This document shows, one piece after another, positions 33,589 to 41,745 of a stretch of 64,000 nt of DNA (positions within the stretch are counted from its first letter, which is position 1; every line of letters begins with the position of its first letter). Source of the DNA: Lentzea sp. NBRC 105346 (GTDB lineage Bacteria; Actinomycetota; Actinomycetes; Mycobacteriales; Pseudonocardiaceae); the NCBI RefSeq assembly GCF_030269605.1, contig NZ_BSTQ01000014.1:217623-281622 (forward strand), written 5' to 3'. The position numbers and the translations under genes are program-made. The notes beneath the pieces were generated by a model. The model did no database searches. It was not told the DNA's origin and saw only the letters and a list, made by a program, of their open reading frames with translations.

Positions 33589-33644
33589 GCGCTTTCCCGG
33601 GACTGTTGACAGGCATTGACAGCGCACACATGTGGTGGTGTGAT
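33584..33644 (+). promoter_or_regulatory. Candidate LacI-type operator and promoter for the dehydrogenase fusion gene
   Basis: GGTAAGCGCTTTCC (33584-33597) centres on the AAGCGCTT palindrome of LacI-family catabolite operators. TTGACA occurs twice (33606-33611 and 33616-33621). The second is followed after 17 bp by TGTGAT (33639-33644). This would give a leader of about 90 nt before the GTG at 33743. Confidence 0.4.
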
Positions 33645-33742
33645 CTGCGCGACAGATAGGAAAGTTTACAGCCAATAACTGAATTCCCGCCGCCGCTTCT
33701 CGATCCTCCACCCGACCCTGTATGCAAGCGGGAGGCTCTTCA

Positions 33743-36691
33743 GTGGCACCGAGAACAGGTCGTGCCGGCGCGTTGTGCGTCGCCGCGGCGACCGCGATCG
33801 CAATGATGTCGATACCGACGGGTGCCAGCGCGGCCCCGGTGCGGTACGAGGCGGAGAACGCCGCCATCTCCCAGGGCGTGGTGGAGTCCAACCACGCCGG
33901 ATTCTCCGGTACCGGCTTCGTCAACTTCGACAACGTCGCGGGCAGCTCCGTGGAGTTCACGGTGAACGCCGCGCAGGCGGGCAGCGCGACCCTGACGTTC
34001 CGCTACGCCAACGGAACCACGGAGAACCGGCCGGTCGACGTCAACGTCAACGGCTCGCTCGCGGTCGACGAGCGGGCGTTCGCGGGCACGGGTGCGTGGA
34101 CCACGTGGAGCTCCGTGACCAACACGGTGCAGCTCAACCAGGGCAGCAACAAGATCAAGCTGACCGCGACCGGTGCGCTGGGCGGCCCGAACCTGGACTA
34201 CGTCGACGTCGAGCAGACGACTTCGGCACCCGCCCTCGAGCAGGAGGCGGAGCAGGCCACGATCAACCAAGGTGTCGTCGAGTCCAACCACGCGGGCTTC
34301 TCCGGCACGGGTTTCGTGAACTACAACAACGTGACCGGCAGCTACGTCGAGTACACGATCACCGCCGACCAGGCCGGTGAGCACAAGCTGACCTTCCGGT
34401 ACGCCAACGGAACCACCACCGACCGTCCGCTCGCGATCACCGTCGACGGCGGTACCGCGACGAACCTGCCGTTCCCCGGCACGGGCGCGTGGACGACGTG
34501 GCAGACCGCGACCACGAGCGTCACGCTCAAGGCGGGCGCCAACAAGATTCGCGCCACGGCGACCACCGCGAACGGCGGCCCGAACGCGGACAAGCTGACC
34601 GCGACGTTCTCCGGTCCGGTCGACAACGAGCCGCCGACACCGCCGAAGAACCTGCGGGCGACCGGCCACACCTCGACCAGCACCTCGCTGGCGTGGGACG
34701 CGGCGACCGACAACGTCAAGGTCGTCGGGTACGACATCTACCAGCACGGCCAGCTGATGAAGAGCGTCGACGGCGAGACGCTCGCCGCCACGGTCGACGG
34801 TCTGGAGCCCGACACCGACTACGACTGGACCGTGTTCGCGAAGGACGCGACGCCGAACGTGTCGCAGGCGAGCAACAACGTCATCGTGCGCACCGACCCG
34901 GCGCCGCCGGACACCATCCCGCCGTCGAACCCGTCGAACCTGCGCTCCACCGGCAAGACCGCGACGAGCGTCGACCTCGCGTGGACCGCGTCCACCGACA
35001 ACGTGAAGGTCACCGGCTACGAGATCTTCGTGGACGGCGCGCTGAAGCAGACCGCTGACGGCACCGCCACCACGGCGACGGTCGCGGGTCTCACCACGGG
35101 CAAGGAGTACGCGTTCAAGGTCCGCGCCAAGGACGCCAAGAACAACCTGTCCGGCTTCTCCAACGAGATCAAGGACACCCCGGCGGCGGGCGGCCCGAAG
35201 GGCGTGCCGAACCCCGGCACCGTCACCACGATCGCCAACGGCGTCGACGTCCCGTGGGGCCTGGTGTTCCTGCCGGACGGTTCCGCGCTGTTCAGCGAGC
35301 GCGAGACGTTCAACATCTACCGGCTGACCGAGGGCGGCTCGAAGACCCTGGTGGGCAAGGTGCCCAACGCGGTCGGCACCGGCGGTGAGGGTGGTCTGCT
35401 CGGCCTGGAGATCGCGCCGACCTTCTCGACCGACCACTACCTGTACATCTACCACACGGCCTCCGAGGGCAACCGGGTCGTGCGGATGAAGTACGAGAAC
35501 AACGCGCTGAGCGAGTACAAGGTCCTGTTGCAGGGCATCGCGAAGAGCCGCTTCCACAACGGCGGACGGCTGCGCTGGGGCCCGATCGACAACAAGCTGT
35601 ACGTCTCCGTCGGCGACGCGCAGAACGACAGCCGGGCGCAGGACAAGAACTCGCTCAACGGCAAGATCCTGCGCATCAACCCGGACGGCACCATCCCGGC
35701 CGACAACCCGTTCGGCAACGCGGTCTGGACGATGGGCCACCGCAACCCGCAGGGTCTCGACTTCGACTCGCAGGGCAGGTTGTGGCAGGCCGAGTTCGGC
35801 CAGAGCACCATGGACGAGGTCAACCTGATCCAGAAGGGCGGCAACTACGGCTGGCCCGCCTGCGAGGGAACGAGCGGCAACTGCAGCGGTTACATCGCGC
35901 CGAAGAAGACCTGGTCCACCTCGTCGGCGTCGCCCTCGGGTCTGACGATCATCAACGACTACGTGTTCGTCGCGACGACCGTCGGCTCGCGGGTGTACCG
36001 CAACCGCATCGACGCCAACTCGAACCTGGTCGAGCAGACGACGTACTTCCAGGGCACCTACGGCCGGCTGCGCACGGTCGAGGTCGACAAGGAAGGCGAC
36101 ATCTGGCTGACCACGTCCGCGGACAAGGACGGCAACCCGAACAACGACAAGATCCTGCACGTCGACATCGTGTACTCGGGTGGCGACCCGCAGCCGCCGG
36201 GCGACTTCAAGCTCACCAGCTCGGCGTTCGCGGACAACGGCAACATCCCGGCGAAGTACACCTGTGCCGGTGACGGGTCACCGGGGCAGGACACCTCGCC
36301 ACCGCTGACCTGGGGTGCGAAACAGGACGCCAAGTCGTACGCGATCGTGTTCGCCGACGTGGCCAACGGCGGCAACAAGCTGCACTGGGCGATCTGGGAC
36401 ATTCCCGCTTCGTCCCTGTCGTTGCCGGAGGGCCTCGGGGCCGGATTCAACGTGCCCGGCCAGAACGGGGCGAAACAGAAGGCGATGGGATCCGGTGCCA
36501 ATTCCCAGAAGTACTTCGGCCCGTGTCCCGGTGGTTCGACCCATCCGTACACGTTCACTCTTTATGCGGTGAACTCGGCTACGGTTCCGGGGCTGACTTC
36601 GTCTTCGACGATGGCTCAGATCGAAACGGCCATCAAGAACGCCAGCACCGCGAACACGAAGCTCAACGGAAAGTCGAACGCGGCCGCCTGA
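33743..36691 (+). CDS. Secreted CBM35-CBM35-FN3-FN3-PQQ sugar dehydrogenase-like-PEBP fusion
   Basis: 982 residues from the GTG at 33743 (GGGAGG 7 nt upstream). Order: signal peptide 1-31; two CBM35-like carbohydrate-binding modules (32-160 and 165-290), tandem copies that both contain GVVESNHAGFSGTGFVN; two fibronectin III domains (295-385 and 389-480); a glucose/sorbosone dehydrogenase propeller (486-815: VDVPWGLVFLPDG, then GEGGLLGLEIAP, SRFHNGGRLRWGP and MGHRNPQGLDFD); and a PEBP/YbhB domain (818-982: DTSPPLTWGAK, HWAIWDIPAS, QKYFGPCPG). It should bind polysaccharide and oxidise a sugar at the cell surface, with PQQ as the usual cofactor. The C-terminal PEBP domain is unexpected. Confidence 0.9.
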   Translation: MAPRTGRAGALCVAAATAIAMMSIPTGASAAPVRYEAENAAISQGVVESNHAGFSGTGFVNFDNVAGSSVEFTVNAAQAGSATLTFRYANGTTENRPVDVNVNGSLAVDERAFAGTGAWTTWSSVTNTVQLNQGSNKIKLTATGALGGPNLDYVDVEQTTSAPALEQEAEQATINQGVVESNHAGFSGTGFVNYNNVTGSYVEYTITADQAGEHKLTFRYANGTTTDRPLAITVDGGTATNLPFPGTGAWTTWQTATTSVTLKAGANKIRATATTANGGPNADKLTATFSGPVDNEPPTPPKNLRATGHTSTSTSLAWDAATDNVKVVGYDIYQHGQLMKSVDGETLAATVDGLEPDTDYDWTVFAKDATPNVSQASNNVIVRTDPAPPDTIPPSNPSNLRSTGKTATSVDLAWTASTDNVKVTGYEIFVDGALKQTADGTATTATVAGLTTGKEYAFKVRAKDAKNNLSGFSNEIKDTPAAGGPKGVPNPGTVTTIANGVDVPWGLVFLPDGSALFSERETFNIYRLTEGGSKTLVGKVPNAVGTGGEGGLLGLEIAPTFSTDHYLYIYHTASEGNRVVRMKYENNALSEYKVLLQGIAKSRFHNGGRLRWGPIDNKLYVSVGDAQNDSRAQDKNSLNGKILRINPDGTIPADNPFGNAVWTMGHRNPQGLDFDSQGRLWQAEFGQSTMDEVNLIQKGGNYGWPACEGTSGNCSGYIAPKKTWSTSSASPSGLTIINDYVFVATTVGSRVYRNRIDANSNLVEQTTYFQGTYGRLRTVEVDKEGDIWLTTSADKDGNPNNDKILHVDIVYSGGDPQPPGDFKLTSSAFADNGNIPAKYTCAGDGSPGQDTSPPLTWGAKQDAKSYAIVFADVANGGNKLHWAIWDIPASSLSLPEGLGAGFNVPGQNGAKQKAMGSGANSQKYFGPCPGGSTHPYTFTLYAVNSATVPGLTSSSTMAQIETAIKNASTANTKLNGKSNAAA

Positions 36692-36725
36692 GGTAAAACT
36701 CAGGGGTCCGGACGGTAAGACACAC

Positions 36726-36769
36726 GGGGCCGGAGCGTAAAACTCGCGCGAGTTTTACGCTCCGGCCCC
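36726..36769. terminator. 44-bp perfect palindromic bidirectional terminator
   Basis: 22-bp arms with no unpaired centre (36726-36747 with 36748-36769), built from GGGGCCGGAGCGTAAAACTC. It lies between the convergent dehydrogenase-fusion and subtilase genes. GTAAAACTC also occurs just upstream (about 36694) and GTTTTAC just after (36774-36780), so remnants of a related palindrome surround it. Confidence 0.8.
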
Positions 36770-36782
36770 TCGTGTTTTACGT

Positions 36783-38306
36783 TCAGTGCTTCTTCGGGAG
36801 CGTGATCGACCAGCTGTCGAGGGTGCCCGTGCCGCCCTCGGAGCGGTCGCGGACCATCAGCTGCCAGGTGCCGTTCTTGTCCTCAGTGGACAGATCGAGC
36901 GTGTAGCTGGGCTGCAGCACGGTGCCCGTGCCATTCGCCTTGATCGGGTAGATCTTGCCGCTCGGCCCGATCAGGTCGATCTTGAGATCACTCTTGTAGT
37001 CGTGCGTGATCTTGATGACGACCTTGGTGTTCTTCGGTGCCTTGCCCTTGCAGCCGGCGTAGCGGATCGCGGTGCTGATGGCCTCGCCGGCGTCTGGGAT
37101 CTCGACCTTGTTGCTGTTGGTCTTCGTGCCACAACCGGGCGGCGGGGCCGGGGGAGTGATGCCGTGGTTGGTGTACAGCAACTTGTTCGGCGACTCCGGG
37201 CCGGGGTTCGTGACCAGGTCGGAGGACGCCGCGGCGACCAGCGCGTCGCGTACCTGCTGCGGCGTCGCGGTGGGGTTCTTCGACAGGTACAGCGCCGCCG
37301 CGCCCGCGACGTGCGGTGAGGCCATCGAGGTGCCGCTGGCGCTCAGCGTGGCGGTGTCACTGTCCTTCCAGGACGACGTGATGCCCAGGCCCGGCGCCCA
37401 GATGTCCAGGCACTTGCCGTACGAAGAGAAGTACGCGCGGCTGTCGTCGCGGGCAGTGGCGCCGACGGTGATGGCGCTGGGCTCGCGCGCGGGGGACATG
37501 GTGCACGCGTCGTTGTTGCTGTTGCCCGCGGCGACGGCGTAGGTGATGCCGGCGTCGGTGGAACGCTTCACGGCCGCGTCGAGCACCGCGTCCTCGCCGC
37601 CGCCCAGGGACATGTTGGCCACGGCGGGTTTCACGGCGTTCCTGGTGACCCAGTCGATGCCCGCGACGACCTGCTCGGTGGTGCCGGAACCCTTGCAGTC
37701 CAGCACCCGCACGGCGACCAGGTTGACCTTCTTGGCCAGCCCGAACTCCTTGCCGCCCACCGTGCCGCCCACGTGCGTGCCGTGGCCGTGGCAGTCGCTG
37801 GCGTCGTTGTCGTTGTCGATCGCGTCGTAACCGGACTTGGCCCGGCCCTCGAACGTCGTGTGCGTCAACCGCATGCCCGTGTCGATGACGTACGCGTGGA
37901 CGTTCGACGCATCGGTGTTGTAGAAGTACGTCTGGTCAAAGGGAAGCGCCCGCTGGTCGACCCGGTCGAGGCCCCACGACGGCGGGTTGTTCTGCGAGTC
38001 GGTGATGGTGAGCCGCTGGTTCTGCTGGACGAGCTCGACGGCCGGGTCGGCGGCGACGCGCCGTGCCTCGGCGACGGTCATCGTGGCGGAGAAACCGTTG
38101 AGCGCGTGGGTGAAGGTGCGGTTCACCCGAGCGTTGTAGCGGCTGCTCACGTCGGCCGACGTGAGGTGCTCGCGCAGCATGACGATGTAGCTCTCCGGCA
38201 CCGCGTTCGGGTTGTCCGCACCCAGAACGCGTCCCTCTGCGTGAGCGGGGGTGGCTGTGCCGGTGGCGATCAGCGCCGCCACCACGCCCAGTGCGAATTT
38301 ACGCAT
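36783..38306 (-). CDS. Secreted subtilisin-like serine protease with I9 propeptide and P-domain
   Basis: 507 residues from the ATG at 38306 (GGGAGA upstream). Signal peptide 1-23; inhibitor I9 propeptide about 38-102 (ESYIVMLREHL, then LNGFSATMTVAEARRVAADP). The S8 catalytic triad is D142 (VIDTGM), H175 (HGHGTHVGG) and S327 (GTSMASPHV), with oxyanion N262. Proteinase K-like Cys residues are present. The C-terminal ~120 residues are a proprotein-convertase P-domain (DLKIDLIGPSGKIYPIKANG, then GTWQLMVRD). Autoprocessing and extracellular proteolysis are expected. It is flanked by the two PEBP-containing secreted proteins. Confidence 0.95.
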   Translation of the reverse strand: MRKFALGVVAALIATGTATPAHAEGRVLGADNPNAVPESYIVMLREHLTSADVSSRYNARVNRTFTHALNGFSATMTVAEARRVAADPAVELVQQNQRLTITDSQNNPPSWGLDRVDQRALPFDQTYFYNTDASNVHAYVIDTGMRLTHTTFEGRAKSGYDAIDNDNDASDCHGHGTHVGGTVGGKEFGLAKKVNLVAVRVLDCKGSGTTEQVVAGIDWVTRNAVKPAVANMSLGGGEDAVLDAAVKRSTDAGITYAVAAGNSNNDACTMSPAREPSAITVGATARDDSRAYFSSYGKCLDIWAPGLGITSSWKDSDTATLSASGTSMASPHVAGAAALYLSKNPTATPQQVRDALVAAASSDLVTNPGPESPNKLLYTNHGITPPAPPPGCGTKTNSNKVEIPDAGEAISTAIRYAGCKGKAPKNTKVVIKITHDYKSDLKIDLIGPSGKIYPIKANGTGTVLQPSYTLDLSTEDKNGTWQLMVRDRSEGGTGTLDSWSITLPKKH

Positions 38307-38466
38307 TGTTCTCCCTTGTGAAACTCCAGGTAAGAGGTTCACGGGCGGATCGCGAACTGAGCGCACAGTAGAGCACGAACGTCACGCCGATATTGCATCG
38401 GTTCTCGATATGTGGTCGTATGGATGTGTTCGAACCTCCGCCGCCCGTTTCAACTGGAGGTTTGTC

Positions 38467-39021
38467 GTGAGAAGAATCGCAATGATCGCCGGAGCTCTTG
38501 CGCTCGGAATCGTGACGGCCACACCCGCGAGCGCCGCTCCGCTGGCACTCACCAGCACGGCGTACAAGAACGGTGGCAATATCCCCGACAAGTACTCTTG
38601 TGCGCAGGACCACAAACCTGGTAACGACATTTCCCCGCCATTGGCGTGGACCGACGGCGACCTGAAGGCGCAGAGCTACGCCGTGGTCTTCGTCGACACC
38701 GCGAACGGCGGGAAGCACTGGGCCGCGTGGGACATTCCGGCCACCGTCAAGGAGCTGCCCGAAGGCCTGAAGAAGGGCTTCGACGTGCCCGACGTGAAGG
38801 GCGCGCACCAGAAGGCGATGGGCAAGGCGGACGTCGCCGAGCAGTTCTTCGGGCCGTGCCCGCGCAACAAGCACAAGTACGAGTTCACGTTGTACGCGCT
38901 GAAGGTCGCGAAGCTGCCCGGCCTGACCAAGGCCTCCAAGGTCGCGGACGTCGAGGCGGCGGCCAAGAAGGCGTCGATCGCGGACACGAAGCTGATCGGC
39001 TTCTCCAGCGCCAAGCCGTAG
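38467..39021 (+). CDS. Secreted PEBP/YbhB-YbcL family protein
   Basis: 184 residues from the GTG at 38467 (CTGGAGG upstream). Residues 1-23 are a signal peptide. The rest is a single PEBP domain (GGNIPDKYSCAQD, then DISPPLAWTDG, KHWAAWDIPA and QFFGPCPRNKHKYEFTLYAL), closely related to the C-terminal domain of the 982-residue fusion at 33743-36691. PEBPs bind phosphoryl-type anions; secreted forms have been proposed as protease or kinase modulators. Divergent from the subtilase, so inhibition of that protease is conceivable but unproven. Confidence 0.88.
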   Translation: MRRIAMIAGALALGIVTATPASAAPLALTSTAYKNGGNIPDKYSCAQDHKPGNDISPPLAWTDGDLKAQSYAVVFVDTANGGKHWAAWDIPATVKELPEGLKKGFDVPDVKGAHQKAMGKADVAEQFFGPCPRNKHKYEFTLYALKVAKLPGLTKASKVADVEAAAKKASIADTKLIGFSSAKP

Positions 39022-39031
39022 CCGGGGAGCG

Positions 39032-39064
39032 GGGCCGCCCACACGTGTGTGGCGGCCCTTTTCC
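39032..39064 (+). terminator. Intrinsic terminator after the PEBP gene
   Basis: GGGCCGCCCACAC/GTGTGGCGGCCC hairpin (one bulged C) followed by CTTTTCCTT. The T-rich tail supports a Rho-independent stop for the rightward transcript. Confidence 0.78.
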
Positions 39065-39142
39065 TTGATCCGTAAGAGTTTGCACGCGTGCGACTGTCAG
39101 ACCCTCCGTGTAGCGTCGAAACGACGACGTTGATCACGGGGA

Positions 39143-40354
39143 GTGAGTCCTTTGACTGCGCTGCGCGACCAACCGGCGCCGGTCGTGTTCCGCGACCGCG
39201 CCGAGGCCGAGGCCTATGTGGCCTCGGTCTGCTTCAAGCACGGCCCTCCGAGGCTGTTCGGCGTGGAGCTGGAATGGACGGTCCACCACGCCGAGGACCC
39301 TTGCCGTCCATTGGATGCACGTCGGATGGCCGCCGCACTGGGTGTGCACGCGCCTCCGACCCTCGTTCCCGACAGCCCCCAGCGGCCCTTGCCCAGCGGC
39401 ACCCCGCTCACCGTCGAACCCGGCGGTCAGATCGAGATCTCCACCCCGCCCCGCGCCTCGCTCAGCGAGTTGTTCAAGACGGTGGCGGAGGACATCACCC
39501 AGCTCACCGAGCTCCTCGCCGAGCAGGGCCTCGTGCTCGGCGACCGCGGCGCGGACCCGCACCGCCCGCCGCTGCGGATGCTCCAAGTCCCCAGATACGA
39601 CGCGATGCAGCACGCCTTCGACCCGATCGGGCCGGACGGCCTCACCATGATGTGCAGCACCGCCGGCCTGCAGGTGTGCATCGACTTCGGCCCCCGCTCC
39701 GAGCTCAAGGCCCGCTGGGCCGCCGTGCACGCGCTCGGGCCCGTGCTGCTGGCCATGTTCGCGAACTCGCCGGGCGTGGGCGGCCGAAGACAGGACTGGG
39801 CTTCCGCGCGCATGCGCGCCCTTTACGGCACGGATCCGGTGCGCACGCGGGCGTCGGCGGTGTGCGACGACCCCGCACAGGCGTACGCGCGCCGGGTGCT
39901 GGACACGCCGGTCATCGTGCTGCGCAGGCCCAGTCCGAACTGGATTCCACCGCATCGCGTGACGTTCGCCGAATGGGTCGGCGGCGTACTCGACCGCCAG
40001 CCGACGAGCGACGACCTGGAATACCACCTCAGCACGATGTTCCCGCCGGTCCGCCCGCGCGGCTACATGGAGGTGCGCTACCTCGACACGCCGCGGCCGG
40101 GTGGGTGGATCGCGCCGACCGCGCTGATGGCGGCCCTGTTCAGCCATCCGTCCGTTGTGGACGGTGTGCTGGCCGCGACGGAGGCCGCGAAGGGCCGGTG
40201 GCTGCACGCCGCGCGGTACGGGCTCGCGGACCGGCGGATCGCCGACGCCGCACGGAAGGTCGTCGAACTGGGGTGCGAGGCGATGAGCCGCACGGACCTG
40301 TCCGCGGGGCAGGTCAGCGCCATCGCCGACGAGCTGCAAGGGGGCTTGGCATGA
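39143..40354 (+). CDS. egtA: Ergothioneine biosynthesis glutamate-cysteine ligase
   Basis: A 403-residue GCS2-type ligase (FGVELEWTVHH, then VEPGGQIEISTPP, TMMCSTAGLQVCIDFGPRSE, and FPPVRPRGYMEVRYLD) that makes gamma-glutamylcysteine, the sulfur donor for EgtB. It is first in egtABCD. Starts: the GTG at 39143, or the TTG at 39152, which has GGGGAG at better spacing. Its last 19 codons are copied 101 bp downstream (see 40295-40496), and the stop overlaps the ATG of the intervening mini-frame. Confidence 0.92.
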   Translation: MSPLTALRDQPAPVVFRDRAEAEAYVASVCFKHGPPRLFGVELEWTVHHAEDPCRPLDARRMAAALGVHAPPTLVPDSPQRPLPSGTPLTVEPGGQIEISTPPRASLSELFKTVAEDITQLTELLAEQGLVLGDRGADPHRPPLRMLQVPRYDAMQHAFDPIGPDGLTMMCSTAGLQVCIDFGPRSELKARWAAVHALGPVLLAMFANSPGVGGRRQDWASARMRALYGTDPVRTRASAVCDDPAQAYARRVLDTPVIVLRRPSPNWIPPHRVTFAEWVGGVLDRQPTSDDLEYHLSTMFPPVRPRGYMEVRYLDTPRPGGWIAPTALMAALFSHPSVVDGVLAATEAAKGRWLHAARYGLADRRIADAARKVVELGCEAMSRTDLSAGQVSAIADELQGGLA

Positions 40355-40496
40355 CGGGCGCGTTGAGGGAACAGGTCGCCTCCCGGCTGCCGCGTGACCT
40401 GTCCGCGGGACAGGTCAGCGCCATCGCCGACGAGCTGCAAGGGGGCTTGGCATGACCGACGAACTGAGGGAACGAGTCGCCAACCATCTCCTGCGC
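40295..40496 (+). repeat. 101-bp tandem duplication across the egtA/egtB junction
   Basis: Copy 1 is 40295-40395 and copy 2 is 40396-40496. The first ~60 bp (end of egtA through the TGA/ATG overlap) differ at one base. The remaining ~41 bp (start of egtB) are clearly homologous but diverged: MTGALREQVASRLPR versus MTDELRERVANHLLR. Both copies keep the ATGA coupling. Confidence 0.93.
40351..40455 (+). CDS. Chimeric 34-codon frame (EgtB start joined to EgtA end) made by tandem duplication
   Basis: The frame begins at the ATG overlapping the egtA stop (40351-40354) and ends in a TGA overlapping the egtB ATG (40452-40455). Residues 1-15 resemble the EgtB N-terminus (MTGALREQVASRLPR) and residues 16-34 repeat the EgtA C-terminus (DLSAGQVSAIADELQGGLA). 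It is intact and positioned so that ribosomes can re-initiate through it into egtB. It is probably a duplication by-product rather than a functional peptide, though conservation of the frame is notable. Confidence 0.55.
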   Translation: MTGALREQVASRLPRDLSAGQVSAIADELQGGLA

Positions 40497-41741
40497 GCAC
40501 GCGAGCGCAGCACGTTGCTCACGAGCTCGGTAGACGAGAACGACCTGGTGCGCCAGCACTCCAAGCTCATGTCGCCGCTGGTGTGGGACCTCGCGCACAT
40601 CGGCAACCAGGAGGAGCTGTGGCTCGTCCGCGACGTCGGCGGGCGTGAGCCGGTGCGCAGCGACATCGACGAGTACTACGACGCGTTCAAGTTCAGCCGC
40701 TCGGTGCGGCCCGAGTTACCGCTGCTCAACCCGCGCGAGGCGTGGCAGTACGTGAGCGACGTGCGCGGCAAGGTGTTCGACGTGCTGGAGCAGGTCCCGC
40801 TCGAAGGGCGCCGCCTGGTGGACAACGCCTTCGCGTTCGGCATGATCATCCAGCACGAGCAGCAGCACGACGAGACCATGCTGGCCACGCACCAGCTGCG
40901 CAAGGGCGACCCGGTGCTCGACGCGCCGCCGCCACCGGCGGGCAGTGCGGTGCTCACGGCCGAGGTCCTGGTGCCCGGCGGACCGTTCGAGATGGGTACC
41001 TCCACGGAACCGTGGGCGCTGGACAACGAGCGGCCGGCGCACACCGTGCACGTCGACCCGTTCTGGCTGGACACCACGCCGGTGACGAACGCCGAGTACG
41101 CCGAGTTCATCGCGGCCGGCGGCTACGACCGGCAGGAGTTCTGGAGCGCCGAGGGCTGGGTGCACCGCCTGCACTCGAAGCTCAGGGCGCCGCGGTTCTG
41201 GCAGCGCGAGGGCGAAGGGTGGGCGCGCACGGCGTTCGGCGTCACCGAGGCGCTCGTGCCGGACGAACCCGTGGTGCACGTGTGCTTCTTCGAGGCCGAG
41301 GCGTACGCGAAGTGGGCGGGCAAGCGGCTGCCGACCGAGGCCGAGTGGGAGAAGGCCGCGCGGTACGACCCGGCGACGGGCCGGTCGCGGCGTTATCCGT
41401 GGGGCGACGAGGATCCGGCGCCGGTGCACGCCAACCTGGGCCAGCGGCACCTGCGTCCCGCGCAGGTCGGCGCCTACCCGGCGGGCGTGTCGCCGCTGGG
41501 CGTGCACCAGCTGATCGGCGACGTGTGGGAGTGGACGTCGTCGGACTTCCACGGCTATCCGGGCTTCGAGGTCTTCCCGTACCCCGAGTACTCGAAGGTC
41601 TTCTTCGGACCGGACTACAAGGTGCTGCGCGGTGGTTCCTTCGGCACGGACGCGGCCGCGTGCCGCGCGACGTTCCGCAACTGGGACTACCCGATCCGGC
41701 GGCAGATCTTCGCCGGGTTCCGGTGCGCCAGGGACGCCTGA
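40452..41741 (+). CDS. egtB: Ergothioneine biosynthesis non-heme iron sulfoxide synthase
   Basis: A 429-residue enzyme with an N-terminal DinB domain and a C-terminal FGE-sulfatase domain. Iron ligands are H49 (WDLAHIGNQEE) and H135/H139 (QHEQQHDET), matching the three-His facial site of EgtB. The FGE part runs from about 165 (VPGGPFEMGTS) to GDVWEWTSSDFHGYPGF and VLRGGSFGTD. It joins gamma-Glu-Cys to hercynine with O2. Coupled by ATGA to the preceding mini-frame. Confidence 0.95.
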   Translation: MTDELRERVANHLLRARERSTLLTSSVDENDLVRQHSKLMSPLVWDLAHIGNQEELWLVRDVGGREPVRSDIDEYYDAFKFSRSVRPELPLLNPREAWQYVSDVRGKVFDVLEQVPLEGRRLVDNAFAFGMIIQHEQQHDETMLATHQLRKGDPVLDAPPPPAGSAVLTAEVLVPGGPFEMGTSTEPWALDNERPAHTVHVDPFWLDTTPVTNAEYAEFIAAGGYDRQEFWSAEGWVHRLHSKLRAPRFWQREGEGWARTAFGVTEALVPDEPVVHVCFFEAEAYAKWAGKRLPTEAEWEKAARYDPATGRSRRYPWGDEDPAPVHANLGQRHLRPAQVGAYPAGVSPLGVHQLIGDVWEWTSSDFHGYPGFEVFPYPEYSKVFFGPDYKVLRGGSFGTDAAACRATFRNWDYPIRRQIFAGFRCARDA

Positions 41742-41745
41742 CCAG

